NCBI RefSeq assembly: GCF_042219855.1
Contig: NZ_JBHJHP010000007.1
Span: forward strand, 1 to 64,000
Reading direction: 5' to 3'
Length of the DNA: 64,000 bases
Origin: JBHJHP01 sp042219855
Lineage (GTDB): Bacteria > Bacteroidota > Bacteroidia > Bacteroidales > UBA5342
Translations under genes and position numbers: made by a program
The notes under the pieces: generated by a model
Told to the model about the DNA's origin: nothing
Seen by the model: only the letters and a program-made list of their open reading frames with translations
Database searches by the model: none
Part shown: positions 14,461 to 22,576 of the stretch, piece after piece
Numbering within the stretch: position 1 is the first letter of the stretch
Layout of the letters: each line of letters starts with the position of its first letter

Positions 14461-16731
14461 TCATTTAAATCCCGTCAATTTTCCTATTATTGTTTTACTT
14501 AAACCGTTATATGTTTTGTTAAACTTAAGTCTTATAGTTTTCTCTAAATCAATTTCATCTGTATTGCTGACAGCATATGGATACACCGGAATTTCTGCAT
14601 TTTCTCTGACCCATACCGGCATTTCATCCAACGGGCATTCAAAACCGTTTAACCATTGTTGACCAGTGTATTTTTCACCGTTAAAAAGATTGATCCATAA
14701 TCCTTCCGGCAGGTAAATATCCCGTTTGTTTTCACTGTTCATGACCGGTGCCACCAGAAAATCCTCACCAAAATAATACTGATCATCAATGTGCCAGCAC
14801 ATCTTATCCTCCGGATGGTAAAAGATCAAAGCCCTTAAGACAGGAAAGCCTGTTTGTGTTGTCTTTTCGCTTTGTTCCAGAATATATGGAATCAAAGCAT
14901 AGCGCAGTTTGAGCCACTGACGCACAATGCCGCTGATTTTAGGATATTCATAAGGCTCCCGCTTTGAGGTGCCATGGTAACGCAAATGCGACGAGAATAC
15001 CCCGAATTGCGTCCAGCGGACATACAGATCATCGGGTATCATGGAATTCATAAAATCAGGAACTCCGTGAAAGCCCGGTACATCGTGGCTCCAGAATCCA
15101 AATCCTGAAAGTCCTATATGAAGACCTCCCTTTAATGATCCCGCAAGCCCATCCCAGGAGCAGGCGGAATCACCTCCCCAATGTAAAGGATACCGCTGAC
15201 AGCCCGCCCAACCGGCACGTGCCCAGACAATACCATCACCAGTCATTTCTTTGGTAATCTCAAATACAGCCTTCTGGTAAAGCAGGGCATACAGATTATT
15301 CAGTTTCTCCGGCTCCATGGCATGGTATTCTGCTTCCATGTGAATGTCTTCACCAAAGTCTGTTTTGATGCAAACAACGCCCATCTCCAGCAATTCCTTC
15401 AACAATCCTTTATACCAATCCACTGCTTTGGGATAGGTAAAATCGATGGTTCCGGCATAATCGAGTGCACTGAAGTTAGAGCCACCCTGTTGTTTAGCCT
15501 CTTTCAATTCGCACATGTATCGGTTGGCTTTCGCTTCATCGTGTTGCTCCGCATCTTTTGCAATATATGGCATTTGCCAAAGGCTGACTTTAAATCCTTT
15601 TTCCCGCAGGTTTCCAATGAACCGTTTTGGATCAGGGAACCGCTCCGGATTAAATTTCCACTCACAGAGCCAGTCTGTTCTGAACCAACCGGTATCCAGG
15701 TGAATCACATCACAGGGATAATCTTCATCCCTCAAACGCTGACAGATTCCATTGACTTCATCCTCAGAGAAGTAAGTCATCCGGCTCATCCATGTACCAA
15801 AACTCCACAGGGGCAACATCTTAGGGAAACCTGTCAGACTGCGGTAATTATACAGAATTTCTTCCGGTGTCTGACCGCCAAGCAGAAACAGATCCAGTTC
15901 CGGTTCTTCCACCAGCAATTGTGCCGATCGTGTGGAATGATCTCCCAGGGAAAATTTACCATAAGCTGATGTATGCATGAATACACCATACATCCTACTG
16001 GACAGGTAAAACGGAATATTCTTATAGGTACGCCTGTTATTGATGCCCTGTCCGTCCTGGTTTTTCAGTTGAAAAGTATGCCCGGATAAATCCATTTTGG
16101 TAAATCGTTCACCTGTACCCACAAACTTTTCATCGGGATCAATGTGAAAGGATACTGTCGTACGATTGAATTTGCCGCTTTTTTCAGCCAGTGCTAAAGC
16201 AAAAGCATCATGCCTGGCCGGAAAAAACTGATCAAAGGCACTGATTTTGATTTCCTTGTCCGCTTCAGGGAAAAAGGTGAGCTCCAGGGATTCCTGTGGT
16301 GCCGGCAGCAAGTTACTCCAGTAGTCTGTAGAATGTGCTTTGCGGTTCAGACTTGCACGAACTGATCCTTTTTGATCCAGAACAAACCACTCATCTGTAT
16401 TTTGCTGTATTCGAAGTGGTGTTATTTCCAGTCCTTCTCTCACCTGCAGCATCACTGAATCATTCATCTCTGCCACATTCGTTCCAAAGGCTACCCGAAG
16501 GATGTTATCACCATAAGCCCTTAATCTAAGTTGAGTATTGATCCGTTCTCCACTTGTATCAGGTGTAATATCATTGCTTATCAGTTGCTTTTGAAAGGGA
16601 ACTGTCAGCACCACATCTGTTCCTTCCGCTATAATTTTTGTTGGGGCACAGGCTTTCCAAAGGACTTCCTCACCATTTAAAGCCGGATCGAAATCCAGAA
16701 AATCAAACAACTGATAATTGGTTTGTTTCAT
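14461..16731 (-). CDS. GH31 alpha-xylosidase, YicI-like
   Basis: The 756-residue protein is close to the 772-residue YicI alpha-xylosidase in length and order: an N-terminal beta-sandwich, a TIM barrel from about residue 300, and C-terminal beta domains. The nucleophile region CIKTDFGEDI (Asp about 457) and the acid region GGDSACSWDG (Asp about 526) are intact, and the KTDFGE form is typical of alpha-xylosidases. No signal peptide is visible, so it is likely cytoplasmic. RG-II side chain A carries 2-O-methyl-alpha-xylose, and GH31 enzymes are known to release it in Bacteroides, so that substrate is possible. Xyloglucan oligosaccharides are the main alternative. It lies at the 3' end of the long minus-strand run. 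Confidence 0.88.
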   Translation of the reverse strand: MKQTNYQLFDFLDFDPALNGEEVLWKACAPTKIIAEGTDVVLTVPFQKQLISNDITPDTSGERINTQLRLRAYGDNILRVAFGTNVAEMNDSVMLQVREGLEITPLRIQQNTDEWFVLDQKGSVRASLNRKAHSTDYWSNLLPAPQESLELTFFPEADKEIKISAFDQFFPARHDAFALALAEKSGKFNRTTVSFHIDPDEKFVGTGERFTKMDLSGHTFQLKNQDGQGINNRRTYKNIPFYLSSRMYGVFMHTSAYGKFSLGDHSTRSAQLLVEEPELDLFLLGGQTPEEILYNYRSLTGFPKMLPLWSFGTWMSRMTYFSEDEVNGICQRLRDEDYPCDVIHLDTGWFRTDWLCEWKFNPERFPDPKRFIGNLREKGFKVSLWQMPYIAKDAEQHDEAKANRYMCELKEAKQQGGSNFSALDYAGTIDFTYPKAVDWYKGLLKELLEMGVVCIKTDFGEDIHMEAEYHAMEPEKLNNLYALLYQKAVFEITKEMTGDGIVWARAGWAGCQRYPLHWGGDSACSWDGLAGSLKGGLHIGLSGFGFWSHDVPGFHGVPDFMNSMIPDDLYVRWTQFGVFSSHLRYHGTSKREPYEYPKISGIVRQWLKLRYALIPYILEQSEKTTQTGFPVLRALIFYHPEDKMCWHIDDQYYFGEDFLVAPVMNSENKRDIYLPEGLWINLFNGEKYTGQQWLNGFECPLDEMPVWVRENAEIPVYPYAVSNTDEIDLEKTIRLKFNKTYNGLSKTIIGKLTGFK

Positions 16732-16782
16732 TAAATGCCTTTCGTTACTATTTCCTACTTGTATTTCAAGTCTTTCTTAATT

Positions 16783-16957
16783 CACTATCCCAATGTATAA
16801 TCGAGATCAGTTCGTTTCTCACTCCTGACCATACGGATAGACTTAATTCTCATTATCCCGATGCACGATCGGGATGAGTTCGTTTCTCATGTTAACAATA
16901 CTTATAACCTCACGTCTCACTATCCCGATACACGATCGGGATTAGTTCGTCCATCAG
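16783..16957. repeat. three copies of an ATCCCGAT hairpin repeat
   Basis: The 262-base gap 16732-16993 holds three direct copies, at about 16783-16822, 16851-16890 and 16918-16957. Each contains ATCCCGAT-N5-ATCGGGAT, perfect in the last two and degraded in the first, followed by AGTTCGT. They lie between the GH31 gene and the alpha-glucuronidase-like gene, where they could slow or end transcription. No gene is seen. Confidence 0.75.
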
Positions 16958-16993
16958 ATTTCAGTTCACTTCGTTTCTGAAATCCGGGTCTCA

Positions 16994-19705
16994 CTAATAA
17001 AACAACCAATCCACTGAAGCGCCATCTTCAGCTCCTATTCCTGCATCATGAATGGGAATGGTTGCATTTCCGTCAATAAATCCCAGAATAAGTACCCGGC
17101 CTTTGCCCAATACCAGCTCATGCTCACCGGCATCATATTGGTAGGTGTAAATATTAACCGGATATAACCCGGGAATATCCAACGCATTGGCAATCTTAAT
17201 ATCGGCCTGACCCCGATCATTAGCCTGTGCATTGGTTTCAAGTGTTGGCGGACGAAGTGTGGTGTATGAGTTGGTATTGAAATAGCCTACCAGAATTTTA
17301 ACCGGTTGATCAGTTTTAAACTTTAAGACTGTTCCGTTTTGCCGTTGTCCGTTATCCGAAAACTGCACACCTGAAAGGTTCTTCAGCTCCGGTGCTACAG
17401 CTTTTATCTTCGCCCTATTGTCGCTAAACACCCGTTCTCCCGGTACCAGAGGATATCGCTGAACGCCACTAGTTAAAATATCTACCTTAAGCGGTTGCAG
17501 CACTTCAAATGTTTTACCTTTTTCGCCCTTGGATTTCAACATCTGCAGGTTACGTTTGAAATTATCCAGTTCAGCCTCATAGTGAGGCAGCAGCTCTTTC
17601 CATGTTTTATTGGTGCCATCACGGCCAGTTATCGGTATGCGCCTTTGCGCCGTCTGCATGCTGTTGGCATAGAGATATGCATTTTCTGTAAGCTTGACGA
17701 GGTTACGGTAAAAATCGAGACTTTTTTCCAGATGGGGTAAGGCTTTATCCAGATCAGATACTTCGTTTGAATATTTATATCTCAGAACCAGTTCCGCCGC
17801 TTTTTCTTTTTCTGCAAAACAATTGGCGATGGCCTGATAACAATAGACATCATTTTTCAGGCGTTCGAACTCTGCCTTATTTTTTGTGACCGATAACTCT
17901 GCCTTATCTATGGCTTTGACTGCTTTTTCACCATGCCCAACCACTTCCCGGGCGATTTGTGGGGGTGTTTCGCCAACATGAGGTTCGCCTTCCCAATTCT
18001 TGCGGGCGTAATCCACCAGAATCTCACCTTCCGGTCCGTTGGAATTTAAAAAGCTCTGATATACATTGTATTTAAACGGATTCACCAGTTGCCCCATAAA
18101 CATACCCAACAATAATGTCTGCCTGTTACCGTCAGATATCCCAAATGTACGGAGCAATTTTGGCGCAATTTCGCCGGTTTCCTCGTAAGCCTGCAGAATA
18201 TCCTCTCCGCCTGATCCATAAAAACCGGACAGCTGATCAGACCAGTACATGGCTTCTTTCAAGCTGTCGCGCTCTGTATTCCAGGCATAGCGGGCCCATG
18301 CCTTATACCATATCCAGTCCCGGTCCATCTCCAACAATCGTGGTTCCGTTTTATCCGCGGTATAAGGCCAGTCCCAGTATGATGCCTGTGGATAGAGATG
18401 TAAGCCATTTGCCCCCTGTCGTTCATGCATGGCAATCACTGACTTTTGTATGAAGTTCGGATCACCATAACGGAATGGTTCCAGGTTCGCTAATATGTGT
18501 ACATTGGAAATATGAACTGAACCCAGTCTGCTTAATGCCGTTGGAATGGAATCCCATGAATTACGGGGTCTGTATGTCGTAAGAGATTCTCCATTGTATT
18601 TATACATGGTGTAAAGATTCCTGTATAAAGGAAGTGCTGCTTCCATCACCCGTTTGGCATCGGTATCATGTCCGCGTAAAACAATGGGTGGTTCTTCGGT
18701 GATGCCTAATGAATCCAGACCGTCTTTAACCCCGGGGATGATGGTATTGGTAAACCATTCCACATCATCATCAATTGTATTCATGGCTTCTCCCAGGGTG
18801 ACCAACAGGCCCACATGAGGATATTTCTCGATGAATGCCGCGATGGATTTTCGTGTATAATCCGCAATCAGCGGAGTGATTGGCCGACTCCGTTCCTGTG
18901 TTTTAATGCCATTTTCCTCAGCGAAAGGTTTGGAAACGATGATATTGTAAAACATCTGGATCACCCAGATACCACGTTTATCCGCTTCTTCTGTAAGAAA
19001 AGCAAATATTTCTTCGTTCTTTTTAAACGTTTCGTCATCTACCTCCACGGCATATGGATAGTCCTTTAACTTAACCAGGGATGCAAACGGATGACCATTC
19101 CACAGGTAAAGTGAATTATAGCGGTTCTCCACCATCATATCCAGGTATTTAATCCAAAGCTCCCTGTCATAAAACCAGGGAAAGCTTTCCGGCGTGTACG
19201 GATACTCATATACCGTTCTTCCCGGTAAATACGATGTTTTCTGTAAACCGATGCAGGTTCCACGCATGACCATCTCCGGCTGATCTTCCACGTGGATCAG
19301 ATCCGGCAGTTCCTTCTGAGCCTTAACCCGCTCTGCCAGTTCCAGACAGCCATACAATATTCCACTGCTCCCGTTGGCACTGATGGTTATATTCTTAGCC
19401 TTCGAATCAATGATAAAACCTTCATCTGAAATGGGTACAGCAATTTGCTTTTCAGGATCTGTAGAACTCAAAGTACCCTCAGACAATTTCTGAATAACAA
19501 TGATCCTGCTTTTTACTCCTGTGGTATCAGAGGTTACAGTGACGGCGTAACCGTTTTCAGAAAGGACGGACTTCAATTTTTCCACAGCATAAGCCTCTCT
19601 TTTTGAATCCTGTTGAGTGAAAATTGTAATTTTTTCGCCGGATTGGCATGTGGCTAAAATCAGCAGTGAAAGCAAAAACAGAAATATATTTGAAAACAGC
19701 CTCAT
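16994..19705 (-). CDS. alpha-glucuronidase-like secreted glycoside hydrolase, lipoprotein
   Basis: The 903-residue product has a lipoprotein signal (LATC, Cys20). Residues about 30-140 look like the GH67/GH20-type non-catalytic N-terminal domain (EAYAVEKLKSVL, SDEGFIIDS, GILYGCLELAERV). A TIM barrel follows (MVENRYNSLYLWNGHP, ADKRGIWVIQMFYN, VGLLVTLGEAM, NGLHLYPQASYWDWPY), then a helical region and a C-terminal beta domain. Candidate acids include Glu in TLGEAM and Glu/Asp near DRDWIWYKAW. The nearest known activity is alpha-glucuronidase, but the similarity is in fold; uronic-acid removal from pectin side chains is only a guess. A LacI-type operator and a promoter -7 element lie just upstream, so it heads its own unit. 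Confidence 0.65.
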   Translation of the reverse strand: MRLFSNIFLFLLSLLILATCQSGEKITIFTQQDSKREAYAVEKLKSVLSENGYAVTVTSDTTGVKSRIIVIQKLSEGTLSSTDPEKQIAVPISDEGFIIDSKAKNITISANGSSGILYGCLELAERVKAQKELPDLIHVEDQPEMVMRGTCIGLQKTSYLPGRTVYEYPYTPESFPWFYDRELWIKYLDMMVENRYNSLYLWNGHPFASLVKLKDYPYAVEVDDETFKKNEEIFAFLTEEADKRGIWVIQMFYNIIVSKPFAEENGIKTQERSRPITPLIADYTRKSIAAFIEKYPHVGLLVTLGEAMNTIDDDVEWFTNTIIPGVKDGLDSLGITEEPPIVLRGHDTDAKRVMEAALPLYRNLYTMYKYNGESLTTYRPRNSWDSIPTALSRLGSVHISNVHILANLEPFRYGDPNFIQKSVIAMHERQGANGLHLYPQASYWDWPYTADKTEPRLLEMDRDWIWYKAWARYAWNTERDSLKEAMYWSDQLSGFYGSGGEDILQAYEETGEIAPKLLRTFGISDGNRQTLLLGMFMGQLVNPFKYNVYQSFLNSNGPEGEILVDYARKNWEGEPHVGETPPQIAREVVGHGEKAVKAIDKAELSVTKNKAEFERLKNDVYCYQAIANCFAEKEKAAELVLRYKYSNEVSDLDKALPHLEKSLDFYRNLVKLTENAYLYANSMQTAQRRIPITGRDGTNKTWKELLPHYEAELDNFKRNLQMLKSKGEKGKTFEVLQPLKVDILTSGVQRYPLVPGERVFSDNRAKIKAVAPELKNLSGVQFSDNGQRQNGTVLKFKTDQPVKILVGYFNTNSYTTLRPPTLETNAQANDRGQADIKIANALDIPGLYPVNIYTYQYDAGEHELVLGKGRVLILGFIDGNATIPIHDAGIGAEDGASVDWLFY

Positions 19706-19730
19706 AAGAACATTAATTTTGTATAAAACG

Positions 19731-19753
19731 CAAATATATGTAATCGTTTACAT
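19731..19753 (-). promoter_or_regulatory. promoter -7 element overlapped by a LacI-type operator
   Basis: On the minus strand 19738-19731 reads TATATTTG, a match to the Bacteroidota -7 consensus TAnnTTTG, 25 bases before the ATG at 19705. Directly upstream, 19738-19753 is ATGTAATCGTTTACAT, with perfect 6-base arms around TCGT. The operator shares one base with the -7 element and fills the -33/-7 spacer, where a repressor would block polymerase. Confidence 0.7.
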
Positions 19754-19815
19754 TGTTTAAAACTTTATAAACAAAGTATTTCATAAATAATTATTAAAAC
19801 ATTTATGTTAACGTT

Positions 19816-20565
19816 TTAACTCTTTTCTTTTCTGACTTTATCCAGAAAAACCCATGTTTCATCATCTGAAGTTCCTTCAATGCCTTCCTGATACCGGGAC
19901 ATCAGGTTGTTCCAATCAACCATGCGCGGATTATTTTCAACTGTTTTGGGATCCAGTTCGTCCAGGGTTTTATCTGAAGGAACCGATATAACCAACAACA
20001 ACTGCCGACCACTTCTAAAAACCAGAAGCTGCTGAAAACCTGCATGACAAAACCCCTGTGCCACCTCCGGCCATTTCGTGAACTGTGTTTTATGATAGGC
20101 CATGTATTCGTTTTGCAAAACAGTGTCCTCTACTAAATTTGCTGTTAAAATATAGTCGTTCCAGGAAGGACTTACCGTTGTATCAGCACAACAGCTTAGC
20201 TTATCAAATACATAAAAAGGATGCAAATACCACTTTACTTCATACGGAATATCAGATGTTCGTATTTTTTCCCCAATACCGGCTGTATCGCTTTTATCAC
20301 CAAACAGAACCACATGATTCTTCCATGCAAATTTTTCTAATTTAATCTCTGCAAACTGATCTAACAGGCGGTTCATATCGGCTTCATCTTCCAGAACAAC
20401 CTCCACGGCCATTCGATACTGATCAGACGCTCCGTTACCCTTTTCACTTACTTTATTGCCTGAATTACGGCAGGCCACCATTAACAGAATCAATAGCAGA
20501 AACAAAGAATTGAATTTAATTGAACCTACCTTCCTCTGTTTTAAATATGCACTAATGGAATACAT
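19816..20565 (-). CDS. L-rhamnose-mutarotase-like lipoprotein
   Basis: The 249-residue product has a late hydrophobic stretch ending in LMVAC (lipid Cys32). Residues about 140-245 match the RhaM/DUF718 family: LQNEYMAYHKTQFTKWPEVAQ with the conserved Tyr/His region, QLLVFRSGRQLLLVISVP and a C-terminal ETWVFLDKVR. RhaM interconverts alpha and beta L-rhamnose. Residues about 48-125 (YRMAVEVVL...FAWKNHVVLFG...) resemble a second, degenerate ferredoxin-like domain, so the protein may be a tandem fusion. An exported mutarotase fits rhamnose released outside the cytoplasm by GH78. Its start overlaps the GH141-like stop by 14 bases. Confidence 0.72.
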   Translation of the reverse strand: MYSISAYLKQRKVGSIKFNSLFLLLILLMVACRNSGNKVSEKGNGASDQYRMAVEVVLEDEADMNRLLDQFAEIKLEKFAWKNHVVLFGDKSDTAGIGEKIRTSDIPYEVKWYLHPFYVFDKLSCCADTTVSPSWNDYILTANLVEDTVLQNEYMAYHKTQFTKWPEVAQGFCHAGFQQLLVFRSGRQLLLVISVPSDKTLDELDPKTVENNPRMVDWNNLMSRYQEGIEGTSDDETWVFLDKVRKEKS

Positions 20566-22567
20566 CTCTTTCTTTAAAATCTTTGGGGTGAATATTAATT
20601 TTTACCGGTTCTAACTCTGTTACACCTTTCATTTCCGGTTCGATACCGGGAACAATGTCTTTAAACTCATCTTCAATGCCGGCTTCATTTATAATCTCCA
20701 ATGCCTCACCCGAAAACTCATCTTCCCTGAATGAATGGGTATCTTTAATTGTGTTATTGGTACCGTTATCCATGAAAAGATTATTCTTAACATAGTTTCC
20801 TGTGATGAAATTATCGTGACAGCGCTTCGTCCAGAAATGCAACCACAACTGTGTATAACTGGGATTATCTACCACGTTTCTTGCAATGGTAAGATATGCA
20901 GATCCATCGTCAGGATAGATACACCTTGGTCCGTTAAATATATAGTTTTCTTCAACCTTAGTACCCGGTTGTTCTCCCAGTAAATATATGACACCGCCAT
21001 CGTCAAGCACCTGGTGGGTATTGCCAACCTTATTATAGCTTATACTATTATTTTTGGCTACTTTGGATGGTGGAATATTGGCGTTTCCCCACCACCATCC
21101 GCAGGTTATGGCGCCGTATGGCGTGCCCGATATGTCGTTGTGTTCTATCCTGGTATTGGCGACAAAAAATGAGGTAATGGCCTCTACCTGTCTGAAATCG
21201 AGACTAATATTGCGGATGTAGTTGTTGGAAACCATGTTGTATTCACAAAGTCCTTCCACACCTTTTTTATATAGAGCACCATCTCCAATTTCGTAGTGTT
21301 GCGGGTGACCAATATTAACAGCATTCCCAAGAAGGTCGTTAAAAAAGTTCCCTTCAACAGTGCAGTGCTTCACATCGTTAACCAGATTTATACCTATAGC
21401 TGAACTGATTCCCTGAAACCGGTTCCGGATGAAGGAAATATATGCTGCATTCTCAATCTGAACAGCACCCGTCGGAACGTCGGTACTGTTGTATTTTGTT
21501 GGATGCCAGTTGCCATCAGGAATATATTTTACAGCCAACCCCAGACTCTGTATTCCGGCAAATCCATGAGAACCTGCAACCTCCATTAATGGCCAGTGGT
21601 CATAAGAAAATACAATGCCTTTAAACTGAATATGGCTGACCCTTTTATCGGTTGAATTACCCTTTATGGTAACCAAACCCTCCGACACTGGTGCTATGAC
21701 TTCAGCACCATTAATATCTCCTTTATCGTAGTAGCAATAGAGCTGTTTGCTTTTTGTATTGAAATAAAATTCTCCCGGTGCGTCCAGTAATTCGTATGCA
21801 TTCCGAATCACAAAGTCCTTTTCAAAATTTATATTTCCGGCCCAGGCCATAGAAGTGGCAATGGCTCCATAGGGTTGTTGAAATTTAACAATCGTAGTAT
21901 CTCCGGATCTTTCCATATCTCTGACGCAGAGTATTTTTTCCGTCCACACATTAAACTGAACCAATTCAATATCTTCAGGATTCTTATATGGTACTACCTC
22001 ATCGGCACTGAATTTTATTCCGTCAATGGCTGAACCGGGTCCAAATGCCCAGGGTTCATTACCCTTAATTTCAAATTTACCCCATTCTCCCATACCAGGC
22101 ACAGGAATATCTGTTCCGGCCATGTGCATCCGTTTACCATCAATAAATAAGGTACGCAACTTTTCATCCCTATCCAGTTTAGCCCTGTAAATATGGTCTT
22201 TTACTTTTTGCCAGCCTACTACCTTTACGCCGCCATTAATTCTGACGCAGTAATCTTTTTCAGCCATAATAATTGTCGGGGATGCTTCTGTTCCGGAATC
22301 TTCGGGCTTGATTTCAAGCGGCTTTTCCAGACAGTAATCACCGGCTTTTAATATAATCTGTATTCCGTCTTTTATGGTTTCAACATTTGATGTTCTGAGT
22401 TCCTGTGCTTTTTCCAACGCCAATGAGATAGATTTCAGCGGATTATTTTCAGTCCCAGCACCAGTTTCGCTTCCATTTGGCGACACCCAGATCTTCTGCG
22501 CCGAAGCCGAAAAAAAGAACAGCGCTGCAAAACATAAAGTGGCTAATTTGAAATGAATGGTTTTCAT
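20552..22567 (-). CDS. secreted right-handed beta-helix enzyme, GH141-like
   Basis: The 671-residue protein has a signal peptide (about 1-23, SASA-QK). It starts with IWVSPNGSETGAGTENNP, typical of parallel beta-helix carbohydrate enzymes (the GH141/GH120 group), and then runs through helix coils with Asn ladders (VEGNFFNDLLGNAVNIG, IEHNDISGTPYGAITCG, VLDDGGVIYLLG). GH141 includes an alpha-L-fucosidase of the Bacteroides RG-II pathway; the length and order are consistent with that family. RG-II chain A contains fucose, which would fit the neighbouring apiosidase and GH143-GH142 genes. Other beta-helix families cannot be ruled out by eye. It is 9 bases downstream of the GH2 gene. Confidence 0.65.
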   Translation of the reverse strand: MKTIHFKLATLCFAALFFFSASAQKIWVSPNGSETGAGTENNPLKSISLALEKAQELRTSNVETIKDGIQIILKAGDYCLEKPLEIKPEDSGTEASPTIIMAEKDYCVRINGGVKVVGWQKVKDHIYRAKLDRDEKLRTLFIDGKRMHMAGTDIPVPGMGEWGKFEIKGNEPWAFGPGSAIDGIKFSADEVVPYKNPEDIELVQFNVWTEKILCVRDMERSGDTTIVKFQQPYGAIATSMAWAGNINFEKDFVIRNAYELLDAPGEFYFNTKSKQLYCYYDKGDINGAEVIAPVSEGLVTIKGNSTDKRVSHIQFKGIVFSYDHWPLMEVAGSHGFAGIQSLGLAVKYIPDGNWHPTKYNSTDVPTGAVQIENAAYISFIRNRFQGISSAIGINLVNDVKHCTVEGNFFNDLLGNAVNIGHPQHYEIGDGALYKKGVEGLCEYNMVSNNYIRNISLDFRQVEAITSFFVANTRIEHNDISGTPYGAITCGWWWGNANIPPSKVAKNNSISYNKVGNTHQVLDDGGVIYLLGEQPGTKVEENYIFNGPRCIYPDDGSAYLTIARNVVDNPSYTQLWLHFWTKRCHDNFITGNYVKNNLFMDNGTNNTIKDTHSFREDEFSGEALEIINEAGIEDEFKDIVPGIEPEMKGVTELEPVKINIHPKDFKERDVFH

Positions 22568-22576
22568 GTTGTACGT

